DNA of 64,000 nt from an uncultured Opitutia bacterium (GTDB lineage: Bacteria; Verrucomicrobiota; Verrucomicrobiia; Opitutales; UBA953). The notes under the pieces were generated by a model that was not told the origin of the DNA, did no database searches, and saw only the letters and a program-made list of their open reading frames with translations. The stretch is from the NCBI GenBank assembly GCA_903850885.1, contig CAINMU010000010.1:43218-107217 (forward strand), in the 5' to 3' direction. Position 1 is the stretch's first letter; every line of letters begins with the position of its first letter. The translations under genes and the position numbers were made by a program. This document shows, one piece after another, positions 51,616 to 63,841 of this stretch.

Positions 51616-54600
51616 CTATTTTTTGACTTTATCCGACTTGGTTTTAGGTGTTTTAGGCTTCAATCCCGAAAGGTAGGCCACGACATCGCGAATTTCTTCT
51701 GGGGCAAGAATCCCGAGCATAGGGGGCATCATGGAAATGGGCGGGGTGCGCGAGGCAATCAGGGTAAGCGATATTTTTTGAATCTTTCCGTCCGTTAGCT
51801 TGAAATCAAGGGTCTTGGAATTTTCCGTCAGCACGCTACCGACAAGAGTAATCCCATCCTTTAGTACGATGGTCCCGATACCAAAACCTTGGACTATTTT
51901 GGCGGAAGGTTCGACCAATGATTCAGCGATTTCATCCTTGGTTCGTTGCAGGCCTACCTGGCGGAGGCTAGGTCCGACCTCACTGCCCTCATCTGATTCG
52001 ACACGATGACAAGCGATGCAGTTGGCACCTAGGTGTCCATTGATCAGGGCTTTTCCGCGGCTCGCATCGCCCCCGTCGGTCAGGAACTCATAAGGAATCT
52101 CGGGTGATGCCATCTTCAGGCCACCTTTTGGCCCGGCTTCGACATATTTTTGGAGCAACTTGTGGACTTCCGACGAGGTCGCTTGTCGGGCAAGCGTATA
52201 CACATCGAGCTTCAATCCAGAATCCAATTTTCGGGCGACCAGCCGGGTGACAAGTTCTTGGATAAGCTTGGAAGATTCGGGATCATTTCTCCCCCGAAGT
52301 AACGTCACCATGGCTTGCTTTTCGGGAATCTTGGCGGATTTCGAATTAATAATTAAGCGAGCCATGGCCATGGCAGCAGAGGCATCACGGACAAAGAGCT
52401 GATTAACGGCTTCGATGCGAACTTCGGAAGGATTACCTTCACCGGCGGCGTTACAAAGAGTACGAATAATGATATCGGGCTTTTCATTTTTTCGGCTCAG
52501 CAATCGCAGACCCTGAAGTCGGACGCTTGGGGCGGCTTTAAGGTCTGCGGCGAGGGCGAGCAGGACAGGGAAGGGGAGGTCTAATTCATATTTGACCATC
52601 AATTCGAGCACAGCGGCGCGTTCATCGGATTTCTGAAGGCCAAGAAGTTCATCTTGGTGAGTCTGTAAGAGCCGTCCGATTTCAATTTTATCACGTGGCA
52701 AGTATTTCTTGGCCGTACCGTCAACGCGATCAAGCATGGGAGGCTGATCGAACACAATAAGCGCCTGCAAGGCTTCCATGCGCAGGGGCGCGCCAGCGGG
52801 TTGCGCCAAGGTCCACTCAAGCAAGCGGACTAAAGCAACGGTATCACCCTGACGCAGGTTGGCGTTGAGCGCACGACGAGCAGTCTGATACGGCAGACCG
52901 GGAGCCATGAAGATTTCGGCAAGCGCGCTACGGGAGGATGGTACGCCCTCATCATCATGTATCGCCCGGGCGGCTTCATTGACCACATCAGGATTAATAT
53001 GATGCAAAAGTTTTCCGAGTAGCGGTGACTTCTGACGTACCAGCCCTAGGGTCGCAAAAACAGCTTCCGCACCTGACTTAGTCTGGGCAATAGCGAGAAG
53101 ACCATCAGCCGATTGAGTACCCGCGATGCCAGTGACAAGACCGTGGCGCAACCAAGGCAAGCGCAGGTCGGCTTCCGCGTCGTGGATAAATGTGTCGAAC
53201 GAAACCTGACCGCCCATTTTACCAAGGGTGAGGCCGGCCTGAGTCCGGACGCGTAAATCTGACTGACCCAGCTGTCTTCCAACTGATGCGATGAGTGATG
53301 GGTCCGCCTTAGCTTCGCTTAACACCTTGAGCGCCTGCACCCGAATCTCGAGATCCGCGTCTTCAAGCAAGGACAACGAAGCGGAGACATCGGCCACCTT
53401 GCCGTGGCGGACGCCCATCCCATATCCCCAGATTGCATGGATGCGGGCGAAACGGCTAGCTTGAGGGTTTTTCGCGACGGTGAGCATCTCAGCCCAAGCA
53501 CCCAGTCGATCCAAGCGTATCGAGGCATTGACCCGAACGCGTTGATCGCGATGACCGAGCAAACCAAGAAGTTCGGCTTGGGGAATCGAGACTGAAAATG
53601 GCTTGGAAAGAAAGGCCTCGGATGACGTATCGACATTAGGAGCGACATCGAATCGCCAGACCGCGCCTTTGCCGTCAAGCGGGTATCCACCTATCCAATC
53701 AGCGAAATAAGCTTTACCATCAACGCCCCAGGCCATGCCGATACCCATGATACCGCTACTTATCGTCCGGAGATTTGTCTGCCGAAAAGAATCCTGCTCA
53801 GGCTCCAAGGTAAAGGCGTCCATCTTTCCCTTAGGAAATTGATCGAGGAAGAAGTGACCGCGTAGCTCTCCGTCGAGGGCGTGACCTGGTTCGTGAAGGA
53901 AGCCGGCTGGCCCGTCGGAATAATTGGCGATGGGCGGCGTGATGTAGAGCGGCTGATCCGTCGCTCCCTTCGGCATCCACATGTTTTCCGTTATCCAACG
54001 GCTCTGCAGTTTCATGTACTGGTTCTGGCATCGCCAGCCAGAGTCGGAACCTTCCAGCAAGTAGACGAGACGCTCCCGCTCCTTCGGTTGATCCGAATCG
54101 TTGTCCACGCCGATGACGTTACCGTAATCATCAAACGCTATTTCTTGGATGTTACGTACGCCGTGGGCGAAGACCTCGAAGTTTGCGCCGTCGGGTTCGC
54201 AACGCAGCACGGCACCGCGATGGGGGTAATAGAACTTTTTACCTTCCTTACTGGTGACGTTCAGACCCTTGTCGCCAATGCTCCAATAGATACGTCCGTC
54301 TGGGCCGAGGCGAAGTCCATGCATATCATGCCCGGCGTAGGCGATATGGCCGCCGAAGCCCGTAGCGACGAGTTCTTTGATGTCGGCGACACCGTCGCCA
54401 TCGTTATCCTTCAGTCGCCAGACGTCTGGGATAGCGGTGACGTAGACCCAACCGTCAAAATACATCACGCCGGCGGCGATGCCGGAGATGGGCGAGTTGA
54501 AGCCGTCCGCGAAGACCGTGATCTTATCGGCGATTCCATCATGATCCGTATCGGTCAGCTTATAAATGGATTCCTTTGGAAATGTCAGGTCCTTCCAATC

Positions 54601-54927
54601 GATCGAGCCGTCCTTGTTATGATCTTTGAGTCCACCGCGCGGCGCTTTCAGATTTCCGGGAGCCAGTTCACGCTGATAGAACGCTAGTTTCTCTTCTGGT
54701 GAAGTCAGACCGACATCGTCAGGGATCCACAGTGCATGTTCGCGAATATCGAGGTCGGCTGCTTTACGTCGTGTGGTCGATGAGACATAGACATTGCCTG
54801 CCTCGTCGACCGTGAGGGCGACGGGATCAGGTACGTTGAGATCACCGGACCACCGGACGGGTTTTATCTCTGCGCCGATGCCGGCAATCGTAACGACGAA
54901 GATCGTAACAGATGGAGCCCAGCGCAT
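51616..54927 (-). CDS. PVC-type secreted dehydrogenase-like protein with HEAT repeats and a C-type heme domain
   Basis: A 1103-residue exported protein with a hydrophobic N-terminus (SVTIFVVTIAGIGA). Residues about 20-430 resemble the beta-propeller, sugar-dehydrogenase-like domain of TIGR02604 (DGRIYWSIGDKG, GPAGFLHEPGHALDGELRG). Residues about 450-900 are HEAT-like repeats. The C-terminus is a TIGR02603-type heme domain with CIACH at 970-974 and a likely axial Met in MMPPMLGILAPEE. Such proteins are numerous in Planctomycetota and Verrucomicrobiota. The start is 5 bases after the lutC stop, so it belongs to the same operon. A periplasmic oxidation step is likely, but the substrate is unknown. 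Confidence 0.9.
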   Translation of the reverse strand: MRWAPSVTIFVVTIAGIGAEIKPVRWSGDLNVPDPVALTVDEAGNVYVSSTTRRKAADLDIREHALWIPDDVGLTSPEEKLAFYQRELAPGNLKAPRGGLKDHNKDGSIDWKDLTFPKESIYKLTDTDHDGIADKITVFADGFNSPISGIAAGVMYFDGWVYVTAIPDVWRLKDNDGDGVADIKELVATGFGGHIAYAGHDMHGLRLGPDGRIYWSIGDKGLNVTSKEGKKFYYPHRGAVLRCEPDGANFEVFAHGVRNIQEIAFDDYGNVIGVDNDSDQPKERERLVYLLEGSDSGWRCQNQYMKLQSRWITENMWMPKGATDQPLYITPPIANYSDGPAGFLHEPGHALDGELRGHFFLDQFPKGKMDAFTLEPEQDSFRQTNLRTISSGIMGIGMAWGVDGKAYFADWIGGYPLDGKGAVWRFDVAPNVDTSSEAFLSKPFSVSIPQAELLGLLGHRDQRVRVNASIRLDRLGAWAEMLTVAKNPQASRFARIHAIWGYGMGVRHGKVADVSASLSLLEDADLEIRVQALKVLSEAKADPSLIASVGRQLGQSDLRVRTQAGLTLGKMGGQVSFDTFIHDAEADLRLPWLRHGLVTGIAGTQSADGLLAIAQTKSGAEAVFATLGLVRQKSPLLGKLLHHINPDVVNEAARAIHDDEGVPSSRSALAEIFMAPGLPYQTARRALNANLRQGDTVALVRLLEWTLAQPAGAPLRMEALQALIVFDQPPMLDRVDGTAKKYLPRDKIEIGRLLQTHQDELLGLQKSDERAAVLELMVKYELDLPFPVLLALAADLKAAPSVRLQGLRLLSRKNEKPDIIIRTLCNAAGEGNPSEVRIEAVNQLFVRDASAAMAMARLIINSKSAKIPEKQAMVTLLRGRNDPESSKLIQELVTRLVARKLDSGLKLDVYTLARQATSSEVHKLLQKYVEAGPKGGLKMASPEIPYEFLTDGGDASRGKALINGHLGANCIACHRVESDEGSEVGPSLRQVGLQRTKDEIAESLVEPSAKIVQGFGIGTIVLKDGITLVGSVLTENSKTLDFKLTDGKIQKISLTLIASRTPPISMMPPMLGILAPEEIRDVVAYLSGLKPKTPKTKSDKVKK

Positions 54928-54932
54928 TTTAA

Positions 54933-55605
54933 TTAGCCAATAAGGATGAGATAAAGTTCCTTCGGTCCATGGGCACCAAGGACCAGGATTCGTTCGATAT
55001 CGCCGGTGCGACTAGGTCCGGTGATGAAAGACAGCATACTTGGCATCTGGTCACCATGGCGGGCCTTAGCCAAGGCCAAGGCGGCGCCGAGATCTGGGAC
55101 GATCTGGGAGCTTTCTGCAACGACAACGTGGACGTGGGGAAGGATGGAAAGGGCGCGTCCGCCAGAACTAGCACTGGAGACGAGGATGGAGCCGAGTTGC
55201 GCGACAATGGATTCGCAAGTGGTGATACCGGCATCGCAACCTTCCAGACGCTGCTTGTCGAAAGAGGTATCCGCTTCCCAAGTTTCGCAAGTCAGAGCGG
55301 CGACGACAGGACGGAGCAAGTCATGGCCGTGGTAGGCGACTTTTTTCCAGTTCTTAGAAGCGGAGAGTTCGGCGACAGCCTTGGCGGCAGAGGCGTGATC
55401 CGGTACGCGGATGAGTACGGCTTTCAGCTTGGCCAATTGCTCGGCGAGGATGGTCAGGCTGTCTTCGGCGGTCTCGCCGCCGTCCGGTAGCCAAGGCTTG
55501 GCCACGGTGGAGGTCTTACCGGCGGCGCCGTCTCCCTTGAGGTGCGGCTTCGGGGCCTTGACCTTGAGCGCCTCGCGGATGCGGGCGAAGATATCAGAGC
55601 GAGCG

Positions 55606-55613
<8 letters not shown>
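54933..55613 (-). CDS. lutC: Lactate utilization protein LutC
   Basis: A 226-residue LUD-domain protein of the LutABC L-lactate-oxidising complex. The C-terminal half has the LUD signatures (ITTCESIVAQLGSILVSSASSGGRALSILPH and SFITGPSRTGDIERILVLGAHGPKELYLILI). The start overlaps the lutB stop by 8 bases. It follows lutB and precedes the heme protein, and its GPSRTADIE-like motif is intact. Confidence 0.93.
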
Positions 55614-56994
<1,381 letters not shown>

Positions 56995-56996
56995 GA

Positions 56997-57716
56997 TCAG
57001 GCGTCGTTGGCCAGAACTTCGGCGATGTGCAATGGGAGGATCGGCTTACCCTCGCGAGAGAGCCAGCCGCCAATCTGCAGAAGACAAGAGGGGTCCGCGG
57101 AAACCACGTAATCGGCACCCGTCCGGGCCAGGGCGCCGCCTTTGACTTGGGCCATGGCGGTCGAGATCATCGGGAACTTGGCGGAGAAGAGCCCGCCAAA
57201 CCCGCAACAGGTCTCGCCTTCTTCGGCCTCGATGAATTCCAGACCTTTGACCGCCCTCAGCAATTGCCGCGGTTCTTCCTTGAGGCGCAGTTCGCGCAAA
57301 GCGTGGCATCCATCATGGTAGGTCACCTTCTTCGCAAACTTCGCGCCAACGTCGGTGACCCCGAGCTTCTTAACCAGGAACTCGGAGAACTCGAAGGTGC
57401 GCGCAGCCAGGTCATCGGCTTCGGCGGCATGGGGCGTACCCTTGAGCAGCTCGGGATAGAAGTTGCGCATCATCGCGACGCAAGAGCCCGAGGGGCCGAC
57501 GACGACTTCAGCGCCCCGGAAGACGCCGAGCGCGCGGATGGCACCCTCGCGGGCGACGTCCCACTGTCCGGAATTAAAGGAAGGTTGGCCGCAGCAGGTC
57601 TGGGCCGAGTTGAACTCCACCTGGTGGCCGAGGCGCTTCAATACCTTGGCCGTCGCCATGCCGACCCTGGGGGTCAGCTGGTCGACGAAGCAAGGGACGA
57701 AGAGTGAGACGCGCAC
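56997..57716 (-). CDS. lutA: Lactate utilization protein LutA
   Basis: A 239-residue (Fe-S)-binding protein of the CCG-domain family, the third Lut subunit. Two CCG motifs are visible, TCCGQPSFNSGQ and CCGFGGLFSAKF, which ligate the cofactor in the related HdrB. The start is a GTG at 57716 with the fusion gene's stop 4 bases upstream, so LutA is cotranscribed with the sugar-degradation genes. Confidence 0.95.
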   Translation of the reverse strand: MRVSLFVPCFVDQLTPRVGMATAKVLKRLGHQVEFNSAQTCCGQPSFNSGQWDVAREGAIRALGVFRGAEVVVGPSGSCVAMMRNFYPELLKGTPHAAEADDLAARTFEFSEFLVKKLGVTDVGAKFAKKVTYHDGCHALRELRLKEEPRQLLRAVKGLEFIEAEEGETCCGFGGLFSAKFPMISTAMAQVKGGALARTGADYVVSADPSCLLQIGGWLSREGKPILPLHIAEVLANDA

Positions 57717-57720
57717 GGGA

Positions 57721-59913
57721 TCAGCGCAGGAACGCTTCGTGGAGGCCGCCGTCGACGGTGATGACCTGTCCGGTCGTCTTGCTGAGGCGATTTGTCACGA
57801 GAAGGAAGTAGGCTTCGGCCTGGTCGGCGGGGGTAATGGGGTTCTTGGTCAGGGTGCGATCGGCGTAGAAGCGGGAGAGCTTCGTGGTCAGCGAATCGGT
57901 CGCCTCATCATCGGTGTAGGGAATATTGTACTTCGCAAGCGAAGCGATCACTCGGTCGCGCGGGAACATTGCCGACCCCTGGACGACGGTGGCCGGCGCC
58001 ACGCCGTTGACACGGATCAGAGGCGAGAGCTCCATGGCCATCTCGCGGACGAGGTGATTGGCAGCAGCCTTCGAGGTATCGTAGGCGACGGAACCCTTCT
58101 TGGCCACGGCAGCATTAGCGCTCGTGGTCAGCACCAGATTGCCCCGGAGTCCTTGTTCCTTCCAGGTCTTGAAGGCTTCGTCAGCGACCAGGTAGCTTCC
58201 GGTAACATTAAGGGCGAAAGTCAGCGCCCACTTATCGTCAGGAATATGTCCGGTGGTATCCGGCGAGACGAAAATACCCGCGGTGACGCAGATGGAGTCG
58301 AAGCCACCGTAGGCGAGCGCGACTTGGTCGAGCATCACGCGGATGGAGGCGCGTTCGAGGATGTCGCCCGAAAGACCGATGGCGGGACCGCAATTCGAAA
58401 GACCCGTGCCGGCGACGCCGATACCCGATCCAATCTTGTCGGTGATTTCCTTAGCGGTGGCCTGGGCAGCCTCGACGTTCTTGTCGACGCAGACGATATG
58501 GGCACCTTCCTTGACCAGACGATGGGCGGTTTCCTTACCGATGCCTGAACCGGCACCGACGACGATGATTACCTGACGGGCGAGTTCTTTCTCGGCGGGC
58601 ATCCGCTTGAGTTTGGCTTCTTCGAGCAACCAATATTCGATGTCGAAGGCTTCTTGCTGGGGCAGGGCGATATACTCGTCGATGGCCTCGGCGCCGCGCA
58701 TGACTTCGACGGCACAATTATAAAACTCAGCGGTGACGCGAGATTCGGACTTATCCTTACCCCAGGCAATCATGCCCAATCCAGGAATGAGCACGACGGT
58801 CGGGTTCGGATCGCGCATGGCGGGCGAGTTCGGGCGTTTGCAGGCGGCGTAATAAGCAGCGTAGTCTTTGCGATACTGCGCTAAGGCAGCCGTCAGCTTA
58901 GACTTAAGCGCCGCGACGTCTTCGGCCTGAGGATTCCAATTCACATACAGTGGCTTGATCTTGGTGCGGAGGAAATGGTCCGGACAAGAGGTCCCGAGTT
59001 CGGCAAGACGAGGCGCGTCCTTGGAATTGACGAAACGGAGGATTTTTTCGTCATCTTGGATCGTGCCGATGAAACGCTTTTCCTGGGAGACTTGACCTCG
59101 AAGCCAGGGGAGAATCGCGGCGAAAGCGGCCTGGCGTTTTTCCGTATCGAGTGTCTGAAAAAGGGTTCCGCCGAAAGCCTTGGCATCCCCGCCCTTAGCT
59201 TGGAATTTTGCATCGATGTAGGCGCCGGCCTGTTCGATCATCGCCAGCGTCAGCTCGTAACAAGCCTTGTCGTCGTCTGCCCATGAAATGAAACCATGCT
59301 GGCCCATCATGATCGCACGGATGTCCGGCTGCTGCTTGGCGATATCCTGCATGGCCAAGCCTAATTCAAAGCCTGGGCGCATCCATTTGACGTAGGCCAT
59401 CTTGCCGGCAAAAATTTGCTGCGTTAGGGCGGCGCAGTTCTTCGAGGCGGCAATCGAGATGATCGCATTAGGATGCATGTGGTCGACATGCATGCCGGGA
59501 AGGAAACTGTGCAGAGGCGTGTCGATGGACGATGCCCGCGGATTCAGATTGAACGTGGTGTGGTTATACATCCCGACCATGTCATCTTCGGCTTGGGACT
59601 TGAGGCCCTTGTCCGTCCGGGCGGCATAGGAGGCCTGGAGGCCCATCAGCTTATCTTGGTAAAGCGACGAGAAGTTCTCGCGATTACTGGTACGGAGGTC
59701 GCCACCGGAGCCCTTAACCCAGAGGACCTGGGTATCGCGCCCGGTGAGGGGGTCTTTCTCGAGGATCTTAGAGGAGGTATTGCCGCCGCCGGTGTTCGTG
59801 ATGCGCTGGTCCGCTCCAAGTTTATTGGAGCGATAGACCAGACGGCCGACCGGATCGAGCTTCGCGGCTTCGGCATCGTTCCAGAGATTTGAGACGTACT
59901 TATAGTTGGACAT
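57721..59913 (-). CDS. rhaEW: Bifunctional rhamnulose-1-phosphate aldolase / lactaldehyde dehydrogenase (RhaEW type)
   Basis: A 730-residue fusion. The first 430 residues are a class II aldolase; the zinc ligands are in HVDHMHPNAI (His142, His145, His147 region), and the domain would split L-rhamnulose-1-phosphate into DHAP and L-lactaldehyde. The rest is a short-chain dehydrogenase, with GAGSGIG at 453-459, and the catalytic YDTSKAAANH. In characterised RhaEW proteins this half oxidises lactaldehyde to L-lactate. The downstream lutABC completes the route to pyruvate. RhaE also accepts related ketose phosphates in some organisms, so fuculose-1-phosphate is possible. There is no adjacent rhaA. 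Confidence 0.92.
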   Translation of the reverse strand: MSNYKYVSNLWNDAEAAKLDPVGRLVYRSNKLGADQRITNTGGGNTSSKILEKDPLTGRDTQVLWVKGSGGDLRTSNRENFSSLYQDKLMGLQASYAARTDKGLKSQAEDDMVGMYNHTTFNLNPRASSIDTPLHSFLPGMHVDHMHPNAIISIAASKNCAALTQQIFAGKMAYVKWMRPGFELGLAMQDIAKQQPDIRAIMMGQHGFISWADDDKACYELTLAMIEQAGAYIDAKFQAKGGDAKAFGGTLFQTLDTEKRQAAFAAILPWLRGQVSQEKRFIGTIQDDEKILRFVNSKDAPRLAELGTSCPDHFLRTKIKPLYVNWNPQAEDVAALKSKLTAALAQYRKDYAAYYAACKRPNSPAMRDPNPTVVLIPGLGMIAWGKDKSESRVTAEFYNCAVEVMRGAEAIDEYIALPQQEAFDIEYWLLEEAKLKRMPAEKELARQVIIVVGAGSGIGKETAHRLVKEGAHIVCVDKNVEAAQATAKEITDKIGSGIGVAGTGLSNCGPAIGLSGDILERASIRVMLDQVALAYGGFDSICVTAGIFVSPDTTGHIPDDKWALTFALNVTGSYLVADEAFKTWKEQGLRGNLVLTTSANAAVAKKGSVAYDTSKAAANHLVREMAMELSPLIRVNGVAPATVVQGSAMFPRDRVIASLAKYNIPYTDDEATDSLTTKLSRFYADRTLTKNPITPADQAEAYFLLVTNRLSKTTGQVITVDGGLHEAFLR

Positions 59914-59952
59914 GGGATTTTACGTGGAAAAGTGGATGTGGATTAAGAGGTT

Positions 59953-61422
59953 TTATGCACTCTTTAAATCATTAAACTTAATTAATGCAGCCGTCCAATC
60001 GGCAGAGGGCTTGGGAGCATAAGTCACTACGTCGAACGACTTTCGAACGATTTGTCGTAAATCATCCAAGTTCGTGACTTCTTTCATCGCAATCGCTTGG
60101 ACTAAAATATTTCCCACCGCCGTGGCTTCGACTGGACCGGCAATAACCGTCCGTCCGGTTGCATCGGCGGTAGCCTGATTTAATAATGCATTACGGCAAC
60201 CGCCGCCGACGATATGGAGGCGTTTCAACTTTCGACCGGTAAGTTGTTCGATGCCGTCCATTTCGATTCGATAAAGCAATGCGAGGGACTCCAAGATACA
60301 GCGGGCAATCTCGCCATGGGACTTCGGCACGGGCTGCTTGGTCTCGCGGCAGAAAGCTTGGACCTTCGCAACCATGTCCCCGCGCTTGGCGAAACGAATA
60401 TCGTCCGGGCGGATCAACGAACGCAACGAAGGGGCTTTCAGCGCGAAATTGACGATCTGACCATAATCCGAGACTTCGCCTTTCTCCATCCACTCCCTTC
60501 GGCACTCTTGGAGCACCCAAAGCCCCACCAGATTCTTCAGGAAGCGGGAGGTACCGCCGAAACCTACTTCGTTCGTGTACTTGGCCTTGCGGACGGTCTC
60601 GTTGACAAGCGGCTTGTCGAGTTCGACGCCGAGGAGCGACCAGGTGCCGGAAGAGAGGTAAGCCCAGTCATCGCCCTTGGTGGCGGGAACAGCGGCAACG
60701 GCCGCAGCGGTGTCGTGCGCGCAGGTGGTGACGACTTCGGTCTTGGCCAAGCCGGTCTCCTTGGCGAGGTACGGCAACATCTTACCCAATTTCACGCCCG
60801 GCTTTACGGCCTTGGGAAAAATATGCTTAGGGATGCCGAGTTTCTTGATGACCGGCCAGGCCCAGTCCCGTTTTCGCGTATCCCAACACTGACTGCCAGA
60901 AATCAAGGTTTCTTCCGCTCGCGCCTTACCCGTCAGCAGCCAGGTAATATAATCGCCGATGAGTAGGAATTTATCTGAAAAATTCAGGATCTCCGGGCGA
61001 TTCAACGCATCATCAAAAAGTTGATACAGGGTGTTGATGGAAATTGAAGCAATACCCGTGCCTTCGAAGATTTCCCGCTGCGAAAAACGCTTCATCGCGT
61101 TTTCATAAGATTTGAAACTTCTTTCGTCGCGATAAGTGAAAGGCAAAGAGAGCAACGGACCATCTCCCTTGAGCAACACGTAGTCCACGCCCCAGGAATC
61201 GCAGGCGACCGACTTGATCGGTCCGAATTTAGACCCCTTGGCCAAGCCGATGCGGATTTCGCGAAAGATACGAATGATATCCCATCGGAGGGTGCCATTA
61301 GCCGTAATGGCCCCGTTAGAGAAACGATGGATTTCCTTCATCTTAAACTTACCGGATTTCAAGGTCCCGAGGATGATACGACCGGATTCGGCTCCGAGAT
61401 CAATGGCGAGGTAATTGGACAT
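59953..61422 (-). CDS. rhaB: Rhamnulokinase-type sugar kinase (FGGY family)
   Basis: A 489-residue FGGY carbohydrate kinase that phosphorylates a ketose such as L-rhamnulose or L-fuculose. It begins YLAIDLGAESGRIILGTL, has DSWGVDYVLL, and the long conserved CAHDTAAAVAAVPA with YLSSGTWSLLG stretch. NLVGLWVLQECRREW is characteristic of RhaB rather than FucK. The C-terminal HIVGGGCRN motif is also typical. It is next to a fucose-isomerase-like gene, so its actual substrate may be fuculose, rhamnulose or both. Confidence 0.88.
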   Translation of the reverse strand: MSNYLAIDLGAESGRIILGTLKSGKFKMKEIHRFSNGAITANGTLRWDIIRIFREIRIGLAKGSKFGPIKSVACDSWGVDYVLLKGDGPLLSLPFTYRDERSFKSYENAMKRFSQREIFEGTGIASISINTLYQLFDDALNRPEILNFSDKFLLIGDYITWLLTGKARAEETLISGSQCWDTRKRDWAWPVIKKLGIPKHIFPKAVKPGVKLGKMLPYLAKETGLAKTEVVTTCAHDTAAAVAAVPATKGDDWAYLSSGTWSLLGVELDKPLVNETVRKAKYTNEVGFGGTSRFLKNLVGLWVLQECRREWMEKGEVSDYGQIVNFALKAPSLRSLIRPDDIRFAKRGDMVAKVQAFCRETKQPVPKSHGEIARCILESLALLYRIEMDGIEQLTGRKLKRLHIVGGGCRNALLNQATADATGRTVIAGPVEATAVGNILVQAIAMKEVTNLDDLRQIVRKSFDVVTYAPKPSADWTAALIKFNDLKSA

Positions 61423-61449
61423 AGGGAAAGAGGGGAGGGGGTCAAAGGA

Positions 61450-62205
61450 TCACAAACCAAGCATTTTTTGGCGATAATGCTCATCAGGGCGGCCGGCAAT
61501 TCGTTCGCACTGAGCAGAGGTAAGGAAAACCGGGCCGCCTAAGGCAGCAGCACCCACGAAGACTTCGGCGGCCTTTTCCGCCATCAGGAGCGAACCAAGG
61601 ACAGCCTTGGGCGAAGGACCGACGGCGACGATGCCATGGTTCTGTAATAAGATGATCTTTGGGTCGCGACCCGTGCGCTTGACGAAAGCCAAGACCTCTT
61701 GGCGGATGCTCTGGGAAAGCCCCAGTCCAGGGTCGGCATAAGGCACGAAGACCGATTCGATCCCGCACATCACAATCTCATCCGGACAGGCTCGCTTCTC
61801 GGCAAAATCTCGTGCCCTTGTTGAACATAAAATCTGATTCACGGCGATGGCGTGGACGTGGCCGATGCAGTTAACTCCCGGCAAGGTCAACAAGTAGGCG
61901 TGAAACAGTGCCTCGATCGATGGCTTCTTCGTCGATGCATCGATCCGCGAAGCAAATAATGCCGCATCAACTTCGGCATCGGTAGCTCCTTGGGATTCAA
62001 TCAAAGGTAACAATCGATCGAAACGACAGGTGGTCACATCACCGGCCTTTAACGAAGCCAAGTTAGAACCCGAGGCCTTGACGGCGAAAGTATCGGCATC
62101 AAGGCGGATGGAAGTGTTCCCTTCACCGAGGATTGCCATACGGAGACGGTCGCCGCCCAATTGATGGGAGAGTTCGAGCAGACTTTGGATAGCTTCGGCG
62201 GACAT
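61450..62205 (-). CDS. Class II aldolase/adducin family protein (fuculose-phosphate aldolase-like)
   Basis: A 251-residue zinc aldolase. The phosphate site is GEGNTSIRLD, followed by KASGSNL, and the zinc histidines lie in GHVHAIAVNQ, with a third in LLQNHGIVAVG. It could split fuculose-1-phosphate (FucA) or act on a related sugar phosphate. It is separate from the aldolase half of the fusion at 57.7-59.9 kb, so the cluster codes for two class II aldolases. It starts 2 bases after the isomerase stop. Confidence 0.85.
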   Translation of the reverse strand: MSAEAIQSLLELSHQLGGDRLRMAILGEGNTSIRLDADTFAVKASGSNLASLKAGDVTTCRFDRLLPLIESQGATDAEVDAALFASRIDASTKKPSIEALFHAYLLTLPGVNCIGHVHAIAVNQILCSTRARDFAEKRACPDEIVMCGIESVFVPYADPGLGLSQSIRQEVLAFVKRTGRDPKIILLQNHGIVAVGPSPKAVLGSLLMAEKAAEVFVGAAALGGPVFLTSAQCERIAGRPDEHYRQKMLGL

Positions 62206-62207
62206 CT

Positions 62208-63827
62208 TCAGGATTTTGACTTTCCGCAGAGGGAAACATTCAGACCCAACTCGGCGAAGGCGGCAGCCTTAGCTGCCAAGCCTCGACGCGCAGCCTCATG
62301 CGAGGGCGCATACACGACTTGGATGTGATTGGAAGGATGGCGTGCCATCATCTCATCTCGGGAAATGCCTGGTAAGACCACATGCATGATTGGCCACTGC
62401 GAAGTCGTAAGTTTCCAACGCTCATCGGTCTCCGCCTGCGGGAGTTCGACAACCTCACCGAGCCCGAGATCAGCGTGCAATTTACCATTCATGACATAAA
62501 TACGAGACCAGACAATCCAACCGGGTTTGGAAATACCTTTGAGCGTACCACCGCCGAGACGGAAATACATGGAAGGCTGACGCTCGGAACGGGCGCCCTT
62601 GTAACCTCCGATAAAATGCTTGGCGGGTGCGGCACCGGAAATCAGAAATACCCAGACATATTCATCGATCATCCCCCGACCCGATTCACCCTTATATTGG
62701 CGACCCCAGCGTAAGTCGTGGAGCGTGTTCTCTGGATCATAACCAAGTTCCTTCCAAAGTTCATAGGTGATTATACCATCCAAACCGGCACATTCATCGA
62801 CCTCATTAAAGTGGGGGAGGGCGTCGCCCTTGAACAACTCTTGGCCACTTTGGGCATGAAACACGGGCGGACGCTCTCGATTATTGAGCAAGCCTTCGAC
62901 CAGATCCGAAGCTGGCGCGAGATCTTTAAGCCCTTGCTGATATTGGATACCGATCGTCGCGCAGCCGAACTCGTCGGCCAGACGCACGGCCGCGATATAC
63001 ATCTTTAATTGGGTCAAGGTCTGCTGGCGGGTGAGTTCGGTCTTTTCGTCCTTACCCCAGTCAAACGTCAAACCCTTGCTAACCAGCCAGCGCAAAGCAT
63101 CTGAGGCCTCCGAGTCCTTTACGGTCAGCATCGCAGCGTAGAGACTTGATTGACTCATCCGCTCCTTAAAAACGCCGGTCGGATGCAAGATCTCGTCGGG
63201 AATAATGGCATTATACATCCCCATGCAGCCTTCATCAAAAACCCCCATGATTGATTTGCGGCGTCTGAATTCCTGTGCGAAACGTCGACCCAAGATTGCA
63301 TCCTTAGAAGATGCTTTGCCAAGTTTACGGACGTGAGGAGTAGGGTGGCTAACTTTACCGACCTTCAACCAAGTACGTAAACCCTTAAGGAATTTCGCAT
63401 CGGTAAACTCTTCACTCCAAAGCGTCGAAAAACGCACCCCGGCTTTCAGCAGGGAGCCGTTCAAATTCAGCATTCCGACCAGACCAGGCCAAGTGCCTGA
63501 CCAGTTAGCGACGGTTAGAATCGGGCCACGATGAGTCAGAAGACCAGGCAAAAGGTGATGCGAGTATTGCCAGACAGCCTCGGCGACGATGAGGGGCGCA
63601 TCGTTGGGAATTTTACGAAAAACTTCCATACCATACTTCTGCGAATCAATGAAGCTGTGTCCGACTTCAGGACGAAAACCATGAGCTCGTCTGACCTTGC
63701 GACTTTCACGACGCAAGGCATCGCAAAGCAAACCTTCCATGGCCAATTGAGCGCTTTCGCACTTTTGATTAGCCGAGGCGCGCAGGTCGCCATTCGCCAA
63801 CAAATAGATGGTGGAATTTTTCTTCAC
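62208..63827 (-). CDS. L-fucose isomerase family protein
   Basis: A 539-residue protein of the L-fucose/arabinose isomerase fold. [16 protein letters not shown] and [12 protein letters not shown] resemble the Mn2+-binding core of fucose isomerases, and [20 protein letters not shown] and [21 protein letters not shown] match that family's conserved segments. It would interconvert L-fucose (or a related aldose) and the ketose, before the kinase. The start is a GTG at 63827. It is 14 bases downstream of the regulator-like gene. E. coli FucI is 591 residues, so this one is shorter. Confidence 0.88.
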   Translation of the reverse strand: MKKNSTIYLLANGDLRASANQKCESAQLAMEGLLCDALRRESRKVRRAHGFRPEVGHSFIDSQKYGMEVFRKIPNDAPLIVAEAVWQYSHHLLPGLLTHRGPILTVANWSGTWPGLVGMLNLNGSLLKAGVRFSTLWSEEFTDAKFLKGLRTWLKVGKVSHPTPHVRKLGKASSKDAILGRRFAQEFRRRKSIMGVFDEGCMGMYNAIIPDEILHPTGVFKERMSQSSLYAAMLTVKDSEASDALRWLVSKGLTFDWGKDEKTELTRQQTLTQLKMYIAAVRLADEFGCATIGIQYQQGLKDLAPASDLVEGLLNNRERPPVFHAQSGQELFKGDALPHFNEVDECAGLDGIITYELWKELGYDPENTLHDLRWGRQYKGESGRGMIDEYVWVFLISGAAPAKHFIGGYKGARSERQPSMYFRLGGGTLKGISKPGWIVWSRIYVMNGKLHADLGLGEVVELPQAETDERWKLTTSQWPIMHVVLPGISRDEMMARHPSNHIQVVYAPSHEAARRGLAAKAAAFAELGLNVSLCGKSKS

Positions 63828-63841
63828 AGAGAGGGTCTAAC